Positions 1 to 9,176 of a DNA stretch of 34,832 nt are shown here, one piece after another (the first letter of the stretch is position 1; each line of letters opens with the position of its first letter). This DNA is from Haliea sp. (GTDB lineage Bacteria > Pseudomonadota > Gammaproteobacteria > Pseudomonadales > Halieaceae). The stretch is from positions 16,943-51,774 of the forward strand of contig JAHEBM010000132.1 of assembly GCA_024642245.1 (NCBI GenBank), given 5' to 3'. The notes below the pieces were generated by a model. The model searched no databases. It had not been told where the DNA came from and worked only from the letters and a program-made list of their open reading frames with translations. Position numbers and translations under genes: made by a program.

Positions 1-633
1 CTCACCTTTCTGGTGGCGGGCTTTGGCACAATGGCCATCGGGGCCTACGGTATCAGCGTGCGCATCCTGACTTTTGTCATCGTGCCGGCCATCGGAATCT
101 CGATGGCCGCGTCCACCATGGTGGGGCAGAGCATCGGTGCCGGGGATCGTGAACGCGCCGACCGTATCACCCGGGTATCGGCGCTGAGCGGTTTTACACT
201 GCTGGGCAGCGCCGGGGTGGTGATTATCCTGGCCGCCGTGCCGATCATGCGCGCCTTCGTGCCCGAGGATCCGGCGCTGGTGATTGCCGGTGCCGAGGCG
301 CTGCGCTGGATCGCCCTGAACTTCGCACTGAGCGGTGTGCAACTGAGCCTGACGGGCACCTTTCGCGGTGCAGGAGACACCTTTGCAACCATGCTGCTCG
401 CAGCGGTGGGAACCTGGATCGTGCTACTACCGATTGCGTGGCTGCTGTCGACGCAAACCTCGCTCGGCGCTAAAGGTATCTGGATGACCTACCCCATCGC
501 GGGCGCCATAAATACCCTGATTGCCCTTGGCTACCTGCGTTACGGGCGCTGGCGCCGGATTCGCCTGACCCCCGAGCGAGAACTGGAGTCGCGTGTCAGC
601 GCCGAGATTATGATCGAGGAAGGCCAGGGCTGA
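1..633 (+). CDS. MATE-family multidrug/Na+ efflux transporter, 3' part only
   Basis: The reading frame is open from the first base of the window (codons for L-T-F-L precede the first GTG), so the 5' half of the gene lies outside. The roughly 210 residues seen are very hydrophobic, with several membrane-spanning stretches separated by short charged loops. The loop GQSIGAGDRERADRI and a later FRGAGDT segment are the type found at the start of the C-terminal half of MATE (NorM/DinF-like) transporters. Members sit in the inner membrane and export cationic drugs or metabolites using Na+ or H+ gradients. The C-terminus is a short charged tail ending at TGA. The substrate cannot be told from this fragment. 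Confidence 0.85.
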   Translation, partial: LTFLVAGFGTMAIGAYGISVRILTFVIVPAIGISMAASTMVGQSIGAGDRERADRITRVSALSGFTLLGSAGVVIILAAVPIMRAFVPEDPALVIAGAEALRWIALNFALSGVQLSLTGTFRGAGDTFATMLLAAVGTWIVLLPIAWLLSTQTSLGAKGIWMTYPIAGAINTLIALGYLRYGRWRRIRLTPERELESRVSAEIMIEEGQG

Positions 634-828
634 ACAGACCTGCCTGATCGACATTGCCGGGCACCAGTGGCACGATAACGCACAGCTCATCGACCCAACG
701 GCTTGCGCAATGGCGTATCGGCCCGCGACGCCGCGATGGGCTTATCTGCACGACAGCGCGCGGCCGCCCCCACGAAGACGGCCTGGCTCAGGGGCCGTTG
801 CCCTCACTCAGTACGAGACGTTCTACCG

Positions 829-3081
829 ATGATGCGATTTTCCCCGAGACTCACTTTTTTACCGCTGGCCCTGCTGCTCGCTTTTCCCGCGCAGGCGCAG
901 GTCCCCGACCACGGGGCGGCCTCGCGACCCAGGATAGGGCTGGTGCTTGGTGGCGGCGGCGCCAAGGGTGCTGCCCATATCGGTGTGCTGCGGGTATTGG
1001 AGGAGATGCATATCCCGGTGGATTGCGTGGCCGGAACCAGCATGGGGGCGCTGGTGGGTGCCACCTTCGCAGCGGGCGTATCCCCGCAAAGCATTGAGGA
1101 CCAGGTTCTGGCCGTCGACTGGTCCGAAACCGTCGGGCAGACCGGTGATCGCGACCTGATGCCCATCGATCGCAAGATTCAGAACAAGACGATTACCAAT
1201 AACCTCGACATCGGCGTCAAAGACGGCAACTTGAAAGGCGCGGGCGGCTTCCTCAATACACAGAATATCGACGAACTGCTCAGGAGCCTGGTCGCGGGGG
1301 CGCGCTATGTCGACAATTTCGATTCACTGCCGATTCCTTTTCGCGCAGTGGCTACCGACATGGTGGCAGGGGAAATGGTCGTGCTGGGCGATGGTGACCT
1401 GTCCGTCGCCATGCGGGCCAGCATGTCCGTACCGGGGGCTTTTTCCCCGGTGATTATGGGCGATAAAGTCCTCGCGGACGGCGGGCAGATGCGCAACGTG
1501 CCGGTGGATATCGCCAGGGCAATGTGTGGCGACGTGATCATCGCGGTGTCACTGGCGACCCCGCCGCCGACCGCTGCCGATTTATCCTCCACCCTCTCGC
1601 TGGCGGGTCGCTCTATCGACGTGATGATTGAAGCCAATTCAAGGGCGCAACTGGCCACCCTCACCGACGAGGACGTCAGCATCGTGGTCCAGATGGGTGA
1701 TATCGGCTCCGGTAGTTTTGACAGGGTGCCGGACGCCATTCCACTGGGCCGCAAGGCAGCGCTGGCCAACGCCGCGTCGCTGAGCCGCTACTCGGTGTCC
1801 CCCGAGGAATATCACGCGTGGCGCAAGCGCATAAACCGCGACTACAGCAAACCCGTGCAGGTCGCCGAGGTGACTGTCGTTGGTCTGGAAAAAGTCAGTC
1901 CCGACTATGTCAAGACGGCTATTCGTGTCACCCAGCCAGGAGCGACGGTGACGCCGGAGCAAATCACCGCTGATTCAAAGCGGATTTTTGCCCTGGGCGA
2001 TTTTGCCGAGGTCAGCCACCGCATTACGGATACACCGACCTACCCGACCGTGGAGTTCCACCCCGTCGAAAAATCCTGGGGCCCGAATTTCGTCAATTTC
2101 GACGCGGGTCTGGCCTACGCTGACGGCGACCATACGGCGTTCGTGCTGCGAGCAGAGCATCGGCGCGAGTGGTTGAATTCACTGGGCGGGCAGTGGCGCA
2201 GCGTGGCGCAGATCGGCACCGACCTGGGCTTGCAGACCGGCCTCTACCAGCCGCTGGATATGCGCCAGCGCTACTTTATTGAGCCCTACCTGCGCGTCAC
2301 CCGGTATTATGAAGATATCTATGACGGTAATAACCAGGTGGCAAAATACGATTTCCTGGAGAGTTACGGCCAGGTCGATTTCGGCCTGAACCTGGGCAGC
2401 CTGGTACAGTTGCGAGCCGGCGTGAGACAGAGCTGGAATGAAGTCGACCTGCAGACCGGGACCCCCGAGCTTCTGCCGGAATTCCCCAGGACACACGAGT
2501 CCGATATCGTGCTTGAGGCAAAATACGATAGCCGCGATACCGTCGGCATGCCCAGCAAGGGCAGTCTGCTGGAAGCCCGTTACCTGTCCGCCGAATCGTG
2601 GCTGGGAGGCGATGCGTCCTATGGCATGGCAGAGGCCATGGCGCTTACCGTGGTGCCTTTTCGCGACGATTCAATGAACGTCTTCGCCGCGGGCGGCATG
2701 GATACCAGCGGCGAATTGCCGTCCTACCGGCGCTATCGCATTGGCGGGCTTTACAGCTTCCCCGGCCTGCAACGGCAGCAGCTCAGGGGCGAGAGCTACT
2801 GGTTACTGGGTAGCAGTTACAAGTGGAAGCTGGCGGACATAGAGACCCTGTTCAACCAGGCCCTCTATGCGGGCCTGCGACTGACCTCGACCAGCGTCAG
2901 CGGGCGCGCGGACGGCGAGAATGACGAAATCCTGACCGGCTTGTCCGTATTCATCAACGGGCGCACCCCGATCGGGCCGTTCACGGTATCGCTGGGCGGT
3001 GTGGACAACAGTTCCTGGGCCCTGCAACTGGGCATAGGCCATCCCATGCGGGAGGGCTCCATCATTGACGACATCTGGTAA
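829..3081 (+). CDS. PlpD-like patatin phospholipase fused to POTRA and outer-membrane beta-barrel
   Basis: A 750-residue secreted protein. The start at 829 (ATG ATG) is preferred over an upstream ATG in frame because it opens directly into a signal peptide ending near AQAQ (residues 21-24). The patatin domain follows: oxyanion loop GGGGAKG (41-47), nucleophile motif GTSMG (69-73, Ser71) and the catalytic Asp in DGG (Asp217). Around residues 340-410 a POTRA-like segment (VAEVTVVGLEKV) precedes a C-terminal surface-antigen/BamA-type barrel. This order matches the type Vd autotransporter family (PlpD of Pseudomonas), in which a lipase is carried to the cell surface by its own barrel. The C-terminal residues are IIDDIW, with a terminal aromatic as expected for an outer-membrane protein. 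It converges with the MacB-like gene, leaving only 8 bases between stops. The substrate is presumably phospholipid, which is inferred. Confidence 0.9.
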   Translation: MMRFSPRLTFLPLALLLAFPAQAQVPDHGAASRPRIGLVLGGGGAKGAAHIGVLRVLEEMHIPVDCVAGTSMGALVGATFAAGVSPQSIEDQVLAVDWSETVGQTGDRDLMPIDRKIQNKTITNNLDIGVKDGNLKGAGGFLNTQNIDELLRSLVAGARYVDNFDSLPIPFRAVATDMVAGEMVVLGDGDLSVAMRASMSVPGAFSPVIMGDKVLADGGQMRNVPVDIARAMCGDVIIAVSLATPPPTAADLSSTLSLAGRSIDVMIEANSRAQLATLTDEDVSIVVQMGDIGSGSFDRVPDAIPLGRKAALANAASLSRYSVSPEEYHAWRKRINRDYSKPVQVAEVTVVGLEKVSPDYVKTAIRVTQPGATVTPEQITADSKRIFALGDFAEVSHRITDTPTYPTVEFHPVEKSWGPNFVNFDAGLAYADGDHTAFVLRAEHRREWLNSLGGQWRSVAQIGTDLGLQTGLYQPLDMRQRYFIEPYLRVTRYYEDIYDGNNQVAKYDFLESYGQVDFGLNLGSLVQLRAGVRQSWNEVDLQTGTPELLPEFPRTHESDIVLEAKYDSRDTVGMPSKGSLLEARYLSAESWLGGDASYGMAEAMALTVVPFRDDSMNVFAAGGMDTSGELPSYRRYRIGGLYSFPGLQRQQLRGESYWLLGSSYKWKLADIETLFNQALYAGLRLTSTSVSGRADGENDEILTGLSVFINGRTPIGPFTVSLGGVDNSSWALQLGIGHPMREGSIIDDIW

Positions 3082-3089
3082 GCCCGGGC

Positions 3090-4295
3090 CTATTCATGTC
3101 GCAATGCCTCGATGGGATCCAGGCGGGCCGCCTTGCGCGCCGGGAAATAACCGAAAACCACGCCAACGGCGGCGGAAAAAATAAAAGCGACAACGATAAT
3201 ATTGATGTCCAGCACGAAGGGGACATCCATGAAATCCGCCAGTACAACTGATCCAACCAGTGCCAGGAGTATGCCAACCAGCCCCCCCAGGGAAGATAGC
3301 ACCACGGCCTCCACCAGGAACTGTGTCAGCACTTCCCGCTCCAGTGCGCCGATCGCCAGGCGTATACCGATTTCCCGGGTGCGCTCGGTGACCGACACCA
3401 GCATGATATTCATGATACCGATTCCCCCCACCAGCAGGCTGACCGCTGCCACCGCCCCCAGCAGCATGGTCAGTACCTGGGTGGTACCGCTGAGCATCCT
3501 GGCGATCTCCTTCATGTCGGTTACCGAAAAATTGTCGTCTTCGAGTGCCGACACATGACGCCGCTCACGCAGCAGGCGCCCGATATCCTTGGCGACCTTG
3601 CCTGTCGAGGCACCATCCTCCACCGATACCATGATGACCCCGATATCCTGGGTGCCGGCGATCCTGCGCTGAAACGTTCGCAGCGGCAGTAACACCAGGT
3701 CATCCTGGTCACTGCCCATGGTGGACTGACCCTTGGTCTGCAGCAGGCCGATCACCTGGCATGACAATTTCGCCAATCGCACCTTTTGCCCCACCGGATC
3801 CTGGCCGCCGAACAGCTCCTTGCGAACGGTTTCGCCCAGAATACACACCGCCTTGCCCGCGCGCAGTTCACCCTCGGTGAATGCGCGACCACCGGCCAGC
3901 GTCCAGTTGCCCACCTCCAGGTAGCGGTTGGTGGTGCCGGTTATCCGGGTATTCCAGTTTTCATTGCCGAAAACCGCAGTGGCCGCACCGGAGGCGGACG
4001 GGGCGACCGCGGCAATGCTGCTCGACTCGCGCTGGATCGCCTCCGCGTCCGCGATACTGAAGGCCGCGGCGGCCGAGCGCTGTCCCATTCCCATGCGCTG
4101 CCCCGGGGTAATAATCAGCAGGTTGCTACCCAGGCTGGCAATCTCCTGGGTCACCTGCACTGTCGCACCGCCACCGACGGTGACCATGATAATGACCGCC
4201 GCGACACCGATAACAATACCCAGGGTAGTCAGGAACGAACGCAGGACATTACGCCTGATTTCACGCATCGCCAGCAGGAGCGCATTCCAGATCAT
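3090..4295 (-). CDS. MacB-type ABC transporter permease (FtsX domain)
   Basis: A 401-residue inner-membrane protein. It has an N-terminal transmembrane helix (about residues 18-40, after a RNVLRSFLTTLGI segment typical of the family), a long periplasmic MacB_PCD-like region, and a C-terminal FtsX block of three helices containing GGIGIMNIMLVSVTERTREIG. It ends in PIEALRHE, the standard C-terminus of this family. In MacAB-TolC systems this subunit works as a mechanotransmission exporter of peptides, antibiotics or lipids. The start overlaps the ATPase stop by four bases (ATGA), so translation is coupled. The ATPase is a separate gene here, whereas E. coli MacB is a fusion. The substrate is unknown. 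Confidence 0.92.
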   Translation of the reverse strand: MIWNALLLAMREIRRNVLRSFLTTLGIVIGVAAVIIMVTVGGGATVQVTQEIASLGSNLLIITPGQRMGMGQRSAAAAFSIADAEAIQRESSSIAAVAPSASGAATAVFGNENWNTRITGTTNRYLEVGNWTLAGGRAFTEGELRAGKAVCILGETVRKELFGGQDPVGQKVRLAKLSCQVIGLLQTKGQSTMGSDQDDLVLLPLRTFQRRIAGTQDIGVIMVSVEDGASTGKVAKDIGRLLRERRHVSALEDDNFSVTDMKEIARMLSGTTQVLTMLLGAVAAVSLLVGGIGIMNIMLVSVTERTREIGIRLAIGALEREVLTQFLVEAVVLSSLGGLVGILLALVGSVVLADFMDVPFVLDINIIVVAFIFSAAVGVVFGYFPARKAARLDPIEALRHE

Positions 4296-5008
4296 CCGGC
4301 GACACCCCCGGCAGGCGCATCACCGGTGACGCTACCATCGAAAAAATGGATCTGGCGACGGGCGTACTCGGCCATATCCGGCTCGTGAGTCACCATGATG
4401 ACGGTGATGTTCTGGTCCCGGTTGAAGGTACCCAGGAGCTCCATGATTTCCCGGCTACGCGCCGAGTCGAGATTGCCCGTGGGCTCATCCGCCAGCAGTA
4501 CCCGTGGCGAGGTGACGATCGCGCGGGCAATCGCGACACGCTGCTGCTGGCCACCGGAGAGCTCCCCGGGCGTGTGGTCCTCCCAGCCCGCCAGCCCCAC
4601 GGATGCCAGGGCAGCCAGCGCGCGCTCCCGGCGCTCGAGCGAGGGCATGCCACGGTAGATCAGGGGCAGCTCAACGTTCTCCAGCGCCGAGGTCCTGTTG
4701 AGCAGGTTATAACCCTGGAATACGAAGCCGAGGTAATGGCGCCGCAACAACGCTCGCTGGTCACGGCTAAGACTGCCGACATCGATGCCATCGAACAGGT
4801 AGCTGCCACCAGAGGGTGTATCGAGGCAGCCCAGAATATTCATGCAGGTGGACTTGCCCGACCCGCTCGGACCCATGACCGCGACGAACTCCCCGCGTTC
4901 GATGCGGATATCGATACCTCGCAGGGCGTGCATCTCGGCCTGGCCGGCGCCGTAGACCTTGCTGGCCTGCCTCAGTTCGATCTGGGCGCGCGTTCCGGGC
5001 TCAGGCAT
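4292..5008 (-). CDS. ABC transporter ATP-binding protein of the MacB/LolD family
   Basis: A 238-residue ATPase with Walker A GPSGSGKS (46-53), a Q-loop near residue 98 (FVFQGYN), signature LSGGQ (150-154), Walker B VLLADEP (170-176) and a switch His in MVTHEP. The extended signature and the NLLNRTSALENVELP segment are typical of the lipoprotein/macrolide exporter branch (LolD/MacB). It lies 5 bases after the membrane-fusion gene and overlaps the permease by 4 bases, so the three form one minus-strand operon. It hydrolyses ATP on the cytoplasmic face to drive the FtsX-type permease. Confidence 0.93.
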   Translation of the reverse strand: MPEPGTRAQIELRQASKVYGAGQAEMHALRGIDIRIERGEFVAVMGPSGSGKSTCMNILGCLDTPSGGSYLFDGIDVGSLSRDQRALLRRHYLGFVFQGYNLLNRTSALENVELPLIYRGMPSLERRERALAALASVGLAGWEDHTPGELSGGQQQRVAIARAIVTSPRVLLADEPTGNLDSARSREIMELLGTFNRDQNITVIMVTHEPDMAEYARRQIHFFDGSVTGDAPAGGVAG

Positions 5009-5013
5009 GGAAA

Positions 5014-6312
5014 CTAGGAACCACCGGTCCCGGTCTCGGTCTCGGTGTCGACAGCCAGAACCATACCCGGCACGACCTCGCCGCCCAGGATCTGGGTAAA
5101 GATGCCGTTGGTAGAACCGACCGTGACGGGTACTGGCACAGGGCGTCCCTCACGCAGCGTCCAGACCCGATCGAGGTGGTTTTCTGTGGCAGGTTCATGT
5201 GCCTTGACCGCGTGGGGCGGCCGGGGCAGCAGGCTCAGGGCCACCCCGCCATCGCCCTTGACGCCCAGCTCGGTCTCGGGGGGCTCGAAACGCAGGGCAG
5301 CGCTGGGCACCAGTAAAGCATCGTCTATCTGCTCGACAATGATATCCGCTGTGGCGGTCATGCCCGGGCGCAGCAGCAATTCCGAGTTATCCACCTGCAG
5401 CACGGTTTCATAGGTCACCACCCCCTCCAGCGCCTGCGACGCGAAGTGAACTTGCGTTATGGTGGCCGGGAAGCGCCGCTTGCTATAGGCATCTACCGTG
5501 AACTCGGCTTCCTGCGACACTCGAACCTGGCCCACATCGGCCTCGTCCACGCCGACATGCAGCTCCATCTGGGTGAGATTTTCCGCCAGGGTGAACAGCA
5601 CCGGCGTCTGGAACGAGGCAGCCACCGTCTGCCCTGGCTCGACGGTACGATTGAGGACAATGCCATTGATTGGCGAGAGCAGCGTGGCTTTTGCCAGTGT
5701 GGTCTGCTCGGCGTCCAGCGAGGCTTTGGCCTGTCCCACCTGGGCCTTGCTGCGCGCCAGCTCGGCAAGCGCCCTGGCATAGGCGGCCTGCGCCGCATCG
5801 AGCTCTTCCAGCGGGGTCATCCCCACCTTCTCCAGCTTGCTGGCGCGACGTAAACTGTTGCGGGTTTCGATGATGGTGGCTTCAGCCTGTTTTACCTGGG
5901 CATTGGCCAGCGCCAGCGCCGCGCTTGCCTGGTTGACCCGGGCCTGGAGCTGGTCGGTGTCCAGTGTCGCGAGCACCTGGCCGAGCTCCACCCGGTCATT
6001 GAAATCCACCAGGACGCTCCTGATCGTACCGGAGATTTCCGAGCCCACATCCACCTGGTTGACCGGCTGCAGGGTGCCTGTCGCGGTCACCAAGACCGTG
6101 AGGTCACCCCGGGTTGCCTCGGCAGTCAGGTAACGAACACCCGGGCCACCGGACCCGTCCAGCCAAAGCCACAAGCCGACGGCAACGAGTAAAACGATCA
6201 GCGCAAGCGCGCTCCAGCGGCGGTACCACCTGCCTCCCACGCGGGACTTGTCCAGACCGAGCGTCTGGCTGATATCGGGAACTTCCGACGGCTCCCTGTG
6301 AGCTCCTGTCAT
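5014..6312 (-). CDS. MacA-like periplasmic membrane-fusion protein (HlyD/RND family)
   Basis: A 432-residue adaptor. The start at 6312 is chosen because an AGGA ribosome site lies about 10 bases upstream and the product then opens with a short cytoplasmic tail and one membrane anchor (about residues 34-51). An upstream in-frame start would run into the neighbouring oxidoreductase gene. After the anchor come a barrel-sandwich half (VGSEISGTIRSVLVDFNDRV), a long alpha-hairpin rich in Ala, Gln and Glu (about 115-200), the second lipoyl half (LLSPINGIVLNRTVEPGQTV) and a beta-barrel domain. In MacAB systems this protein bridges the inner-membrane ABC transporter to an outer-membrane TolC channel. 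No TolC gene lies in the window. Confidence 0.92.
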   Translation of the reverse strand: MTGAHREPSEVPDISQTLGLDKSRVGGRWYRRWSALALIVLLVAVGLWLWLDGSGGPGVRYLTAEATRGDLTVLVTATGTLQPVNQVDVGSEISGTIRSVLVDFNDRVELGQVLATLDTDQLQARVNQASAALALANAQVKQAEATIIETRNSLRRASKLEKVGMTPLEELDAAQAAYARALAELARSKAQVGQAKASLDAEQTTLAKATLLSPINGIVLNRTVEPGQTVAASFQTPVLFTLAENLTQMELHVGVDEADVGQVRVSQEAEFTVDAYSKRRFPATITQVHFASQALEGVVTYETVLQVDNSELLLRPGMTATADIIVEQIDDALLVPSAALRFEPPETELGVKGDGGVALSLLPRPPHAVKAHEPATENHLDRVWTLREGRPVPVPVTVGSTNGIFTQILGGEVVPGMVLAVDTETETGTGGS

Positions 6313-6362
6313 AATGACGATTCCTGAATCCGGTAGTCTGTGTGCCCCTGTTGCCGCGCCGG

Positions 6363-7352
6363 TCAACGCGCAGCCGGCATCACCTCGTCTGCCACGCGTC
6401 GCAGATAGGGCCAGGCCAGTTCCGGGGGGCAGCCACCGCAAAGGGGATGCAAGGACAGGCGCCCCCACTGCTGCAGCAGCTCGATAGCACCCTGCGTATC
6501 CACAATCCGGTAATTGCCCTGCTCCTCGCGCATTGCATCAACCGACCTCTGGCGGGAGAGCACGGTGGCATCCATTCCGGCCTCTTCGTTCCATTGCGCA
6601 TAGGACATCGCGTCTGCCAGCAGGTAGGTACCAATCTCGTCCCAGGCTTCATCCAGGTCGTCCGCCACGAACACCACACCCGGCATGGCATCCGGTGGAA
6701 TCTGGCACAGTCCCGGTGCATGACCTGCGTCGCGGCAGGCCTGCTCATAGGCCTCCCGCAATCCCGGGGCATCGTTTTGCGCGATAAAGCCCAGCCCGTT
6801 GCGACCCGCACGACGCGCGGCCGGCTTGCTGCCACCACCCCAGAATATGTACGGCCCCTGCGGACTGAACGGGGCGGGAGTGACCCTTGGCATACCGTCA
6901 CCCCGTGTGGCCCGACCCAGCACCTCGATGAGCTGGCCCAGTTTTTCGTCGGCTATCGCCCCGCGCCTGGAAAAATCCAGACCGAAGAGTTCGTACTCAG
7001 CGGGCCGGTAACCCATGGCCAGCACATAGCTCACCCGCCCGCGACTGAGGTAATCCAGCACGATCATCTCCTCGGCCAGGCGCACGGGGTCATACAGGGG
7101 CAGCAGGGTTGCAGCCACCATGATACCAACGCTTTCGGTGACCGTTGCCATGGCCGATGCCAGCATCAGGGGCGCGGGTATATAGCCGTCGTCAGCGCAG
7201 TGATGCTCAGAAATGGCGATGGAAAAACCGCCCTTTTCGTCCATAAAACGCGCCATGTCTATGGCGCCCCGGTAATGATCGGCAATTTCCGCGGGTGACT
7301 TACCCGGGACACGCATATCAAAGCGTACTGAATTCACGTTAAACCCTCGCAT
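6363..7352 (-). CDS. LLM-class flavin-dependent oxidoreductase (luciferase-like)
   Basis: A 329-residue protein of the bacterial-luciferase fold. The N-terminal part has the family pattern in which a strand is followed by SEHH (about residues 47-50), then a segment resembling GIMVAATLLPLYDPVRLAEE and LDYLSRGRVSYVLAMGY, which shape the flavin site. Such enzymes use FMN(H2) or F420 to oxidise small organic substrates. This one cannot be assigned a substrate. An AGG about 8 bases before the ATG supports the start. It is on the same strand as the MacA-like gene (50 bases apart), but a functional link is not evident. It is only distantly similar in sequence to the second LLM enzyme of this window. 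Confidence 0.85.
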   Translation of the reverse strand: MRGFNVNSVRFDMRVPGKSPAEIADHYRGAIDMARFMDEKGGFSIAISEHHCADDGYIPAPLMLASAMATVTESVGIMVAATLLPLYDPVRLAEEMIVLDYLSRGRVSYVLAMGYRPAEYELFGLDFSRRGAIADEKLGQLIEVLGRATRGDGMPRVTPAPFSPQGPYIFWGGGSKPAARRAGRNGLGFIAQNDAPGLREAYEQACRDAGHAPGLCQIPPDAMPGVVFVADDLDEAWDEIGTYLLADAMSYAQWNEEAGMDATVLSRQRSVDAMREEQGNYRIVDTQGAIELLQQWGRLSLHPLCGGCPPELAWPYLRRVADEVMPAAR

Positions 7353-7422
7353 TTTACCTATAGCACATCGCCGGAACTGTCCCTAATGGGACACCGACAC
7401 GATGAAGGGCCAACAGTATAAT

Positions 7423-9150
7423 CTAGTGAGATCTGGTTTGCGCAGGCGACCCCGGGGGAACAACCACCACTCCATTGGCTGCGGCATAATCGTTCCAACG
7501 AATGATCAAGCCCTTGAGTACCCCGGGTTCGCTGCCAGCCAGGTCATGTTGCTCGCCTGGATCCCTGGAAAGATTGTAGAGACGCCACCTGGGCGGCTGG
7601 GCATCAGGCTTGTTCTGTTCCAGAAGGGTAACATCTTCCTGGGAAAACACAGCCTTCCAATTGTTTTGTCGTATTCCGCGGCGGAAGAACAGCTCCCACG
7701 CCATCACATCATGGGGCAGCATTTGTGTTGTGGGGTCACTATCGAGCATATTTACCCAGGAGACGCCGGGTGATAAGTCGCTTGGCGACACCACTGTATT
7801 CGTGCGCGGGACGCCCGCGAGGTCGAGCAGAGTCGGCATGATATCGCGCACGGAGACCGGGTCGCTGTAAATTCTACCTCCGGATATACCCGGGCCGGTA
7901 ACAAAGGCTGGTGCGCGGATTCCCCCTTCATTAGTCGTACCCTTGAAGAGCCTGAAAGGTCCCGTCGCTGCCTGTGCCCAATCAGGTCCATAGGCGACAT
8001 AACTGCCCGGCCGCCCCATTTTCAGGGGATCGGTACTGGCGTCCGATAATGCGGCAGGGTTGCCCATCACGACACCCGACCTGGCCATCAATGCATGCAA
8101 GGCGCTTTGCTCGACGCCCTCCGCACCGTTGTCAGACAAGAAGATAATTACTGTATCGTCCAGTTCACCGGATCTTTCGAGTGCAGCCAGGACACGCCCC
8201 ACGTTCTGGTCAAGACTATCAACCATAGCGGCATAAATCTCCATCGCCCGGGCTGCCACGGCTTGTTGCCGTGGGGATAAACTACTCCATTCAGTCAGCG
8301 TGCCAGGGCGTGTGGCAAGCGAGGTCTCGTTCAGCAGGCCCAGCGCTTTCATCCGGCTGAACCGTGCCTCACGCAAGGCAACCGGCCCCCTGTCGTAGCG
8401 CCCCTTGTACTTGTCGATGAGCGCGTCCGGCGCCTGTAAGGGCCAGTGGGGTTCTGTAAAAGCAAGATAGGCGAAGAAAGGGCGACCGTCCTGCGAATGA
8501 CGTTCAAGGTATTCGAGCATCTTGGAAGTAAAGACGTCTCCGCTGAAAGCACCGACCGGGTAACGGGTCGGCCTTCCGTCTTCCTGGTAGGTCACCGCCC
8601 CATCAGTAGGCGCCTGGGTTTTAGCCTGATAAGCACCAAAATGGTCGGCACCGCCCTGCAGGAGCACATATGAACGTTGAAAACCCCGCGCTTTAGGCCC
8701 GTATTCCGGTGTCAGTCCCAAATGCCATTTTCCCGTCATATAGGTGCGATAACCAACAGCGCCCAACTCGTCTGCCAGAGTCGTGACTGCCGGGTCGAGA
8801 TAACCTTCATACCCCGGGCGCTCACCTAAACCGGGGACAAAGGGCAGCATTTCAGCCATCGCGCCAATGCCTATCTTGTGAGCATCCTGCCCGGTCAGAA
8901 GCATAGCGCGCGTGGGAGAGCAGGTCGGGGCCGTATAAAAGCCGGTCAACTTAACGCCTTTTCCAGCCAGGGCATCCAGGTTAGGTGTATCGATCTCGCC
9001 ACCAAAAGCCCCCAGGTCGGTAAACGCCAGATCATCGGCAACAATGACGAGAAAGTTAGGCCTCGCAGGTGCTAATTCTGCTGCATTGAGTTCTTGCACA
9101 AGAACGAAACACCAAAGTGGCACCAGGCCCAGTAGTATTCGGCAGTTCAT
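7423..9150 (-). CDS. Secreted type I sulfatase (arylsulfatase family)
   Basis: A 575-residue exported hydrolase with an N-terminal signal peptide (about 24 residues, ending near LNAAELA). Asp39-Asp40 in IVADDLAF are the usual Ca2+ ligands. Cys77-Ser-Pro-Thr-Arg81 is the CxPxR core that a formylglycine-generating enzyme converts to the catalytic formylglycine. GKWHLGL (Lys141, His143) and a later LSDNGAEG complete the active-site set. It hydrolyses sulfate esters in the periplasm. Its place as last gene of the aromatic-catabolism run suggests a small sulfated phenolic rather than a polysaccharide, which is inference. An AGGG lies 9 bases before the ATG. No maturation enzyme is in the window. 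The gene is complete while its upstream neighbour is broken. Confidence 0.9.
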   Translation of the reverse strand: MNCRILLGLVPLWCFVLVQELNAAELAPARPNFLVIVADDLAFTDLGAFGGEIDTPNLDALAGKGVKLTGFYTAPTCSPTRAMLLTGQDAHKIGIGAMAEMLPFVPGLGERPGYEGYLDPAVTTLADELGAVGYRTYMTGKWHLGLTPEYGPKARGFQRSYVLLQGGADHFGAYQAKTQAPTDGAVTYQEDGRPTRYPVGAFSGDVFTSKMLEYLERHSQDGRPFFAYLAFTEPHWPLQAPDALIDKYKGRYDRGPVALREARFSRMKALGLLNETSLATRPGTLTEWSSLSPRQQAVAARAMEIYAAMVDSLDQNVGRVLAALERSGELDDTVIIFLSDNGAEGVEQSALHALMARSGVVMGNPAALSDASTDPLKMGRPGSYVAYGPDWAQAATGPFRLFKGTTNEGGIRAPAFVTGPGISGGRIYSDPVSVRDIMPTLLDLAGVPRTNTVVSPSDLSPGVSWVNMLDSDPTTQMLPHDVMAWELFFRRGIRQNNWKAVFSQEDVTLLEQNKPDAQPPRWRLYNLSRDPGEQHDLAGSEPGVLKGLIIRWNDYAAANGVVVVPPGSPAQTRSH

Positions 9151-9176
9151 CTATTTACCCTGGTAAACGGTCTATT

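Noticed and set aside
6313..6468. N-terminal extension of the MacA-like protein
   Set aside because: It overlaps the neighbouring oxidoreductase gene, lacks homology, and a good ribosome site precedes the ATG at 6312.
6342..7298. A 318-residue plus-strand open frame over the luciferase-like gene
   Set aside because: The minus-strand product matches the LLM family throughout, so the plus-strand frame is a shadow.
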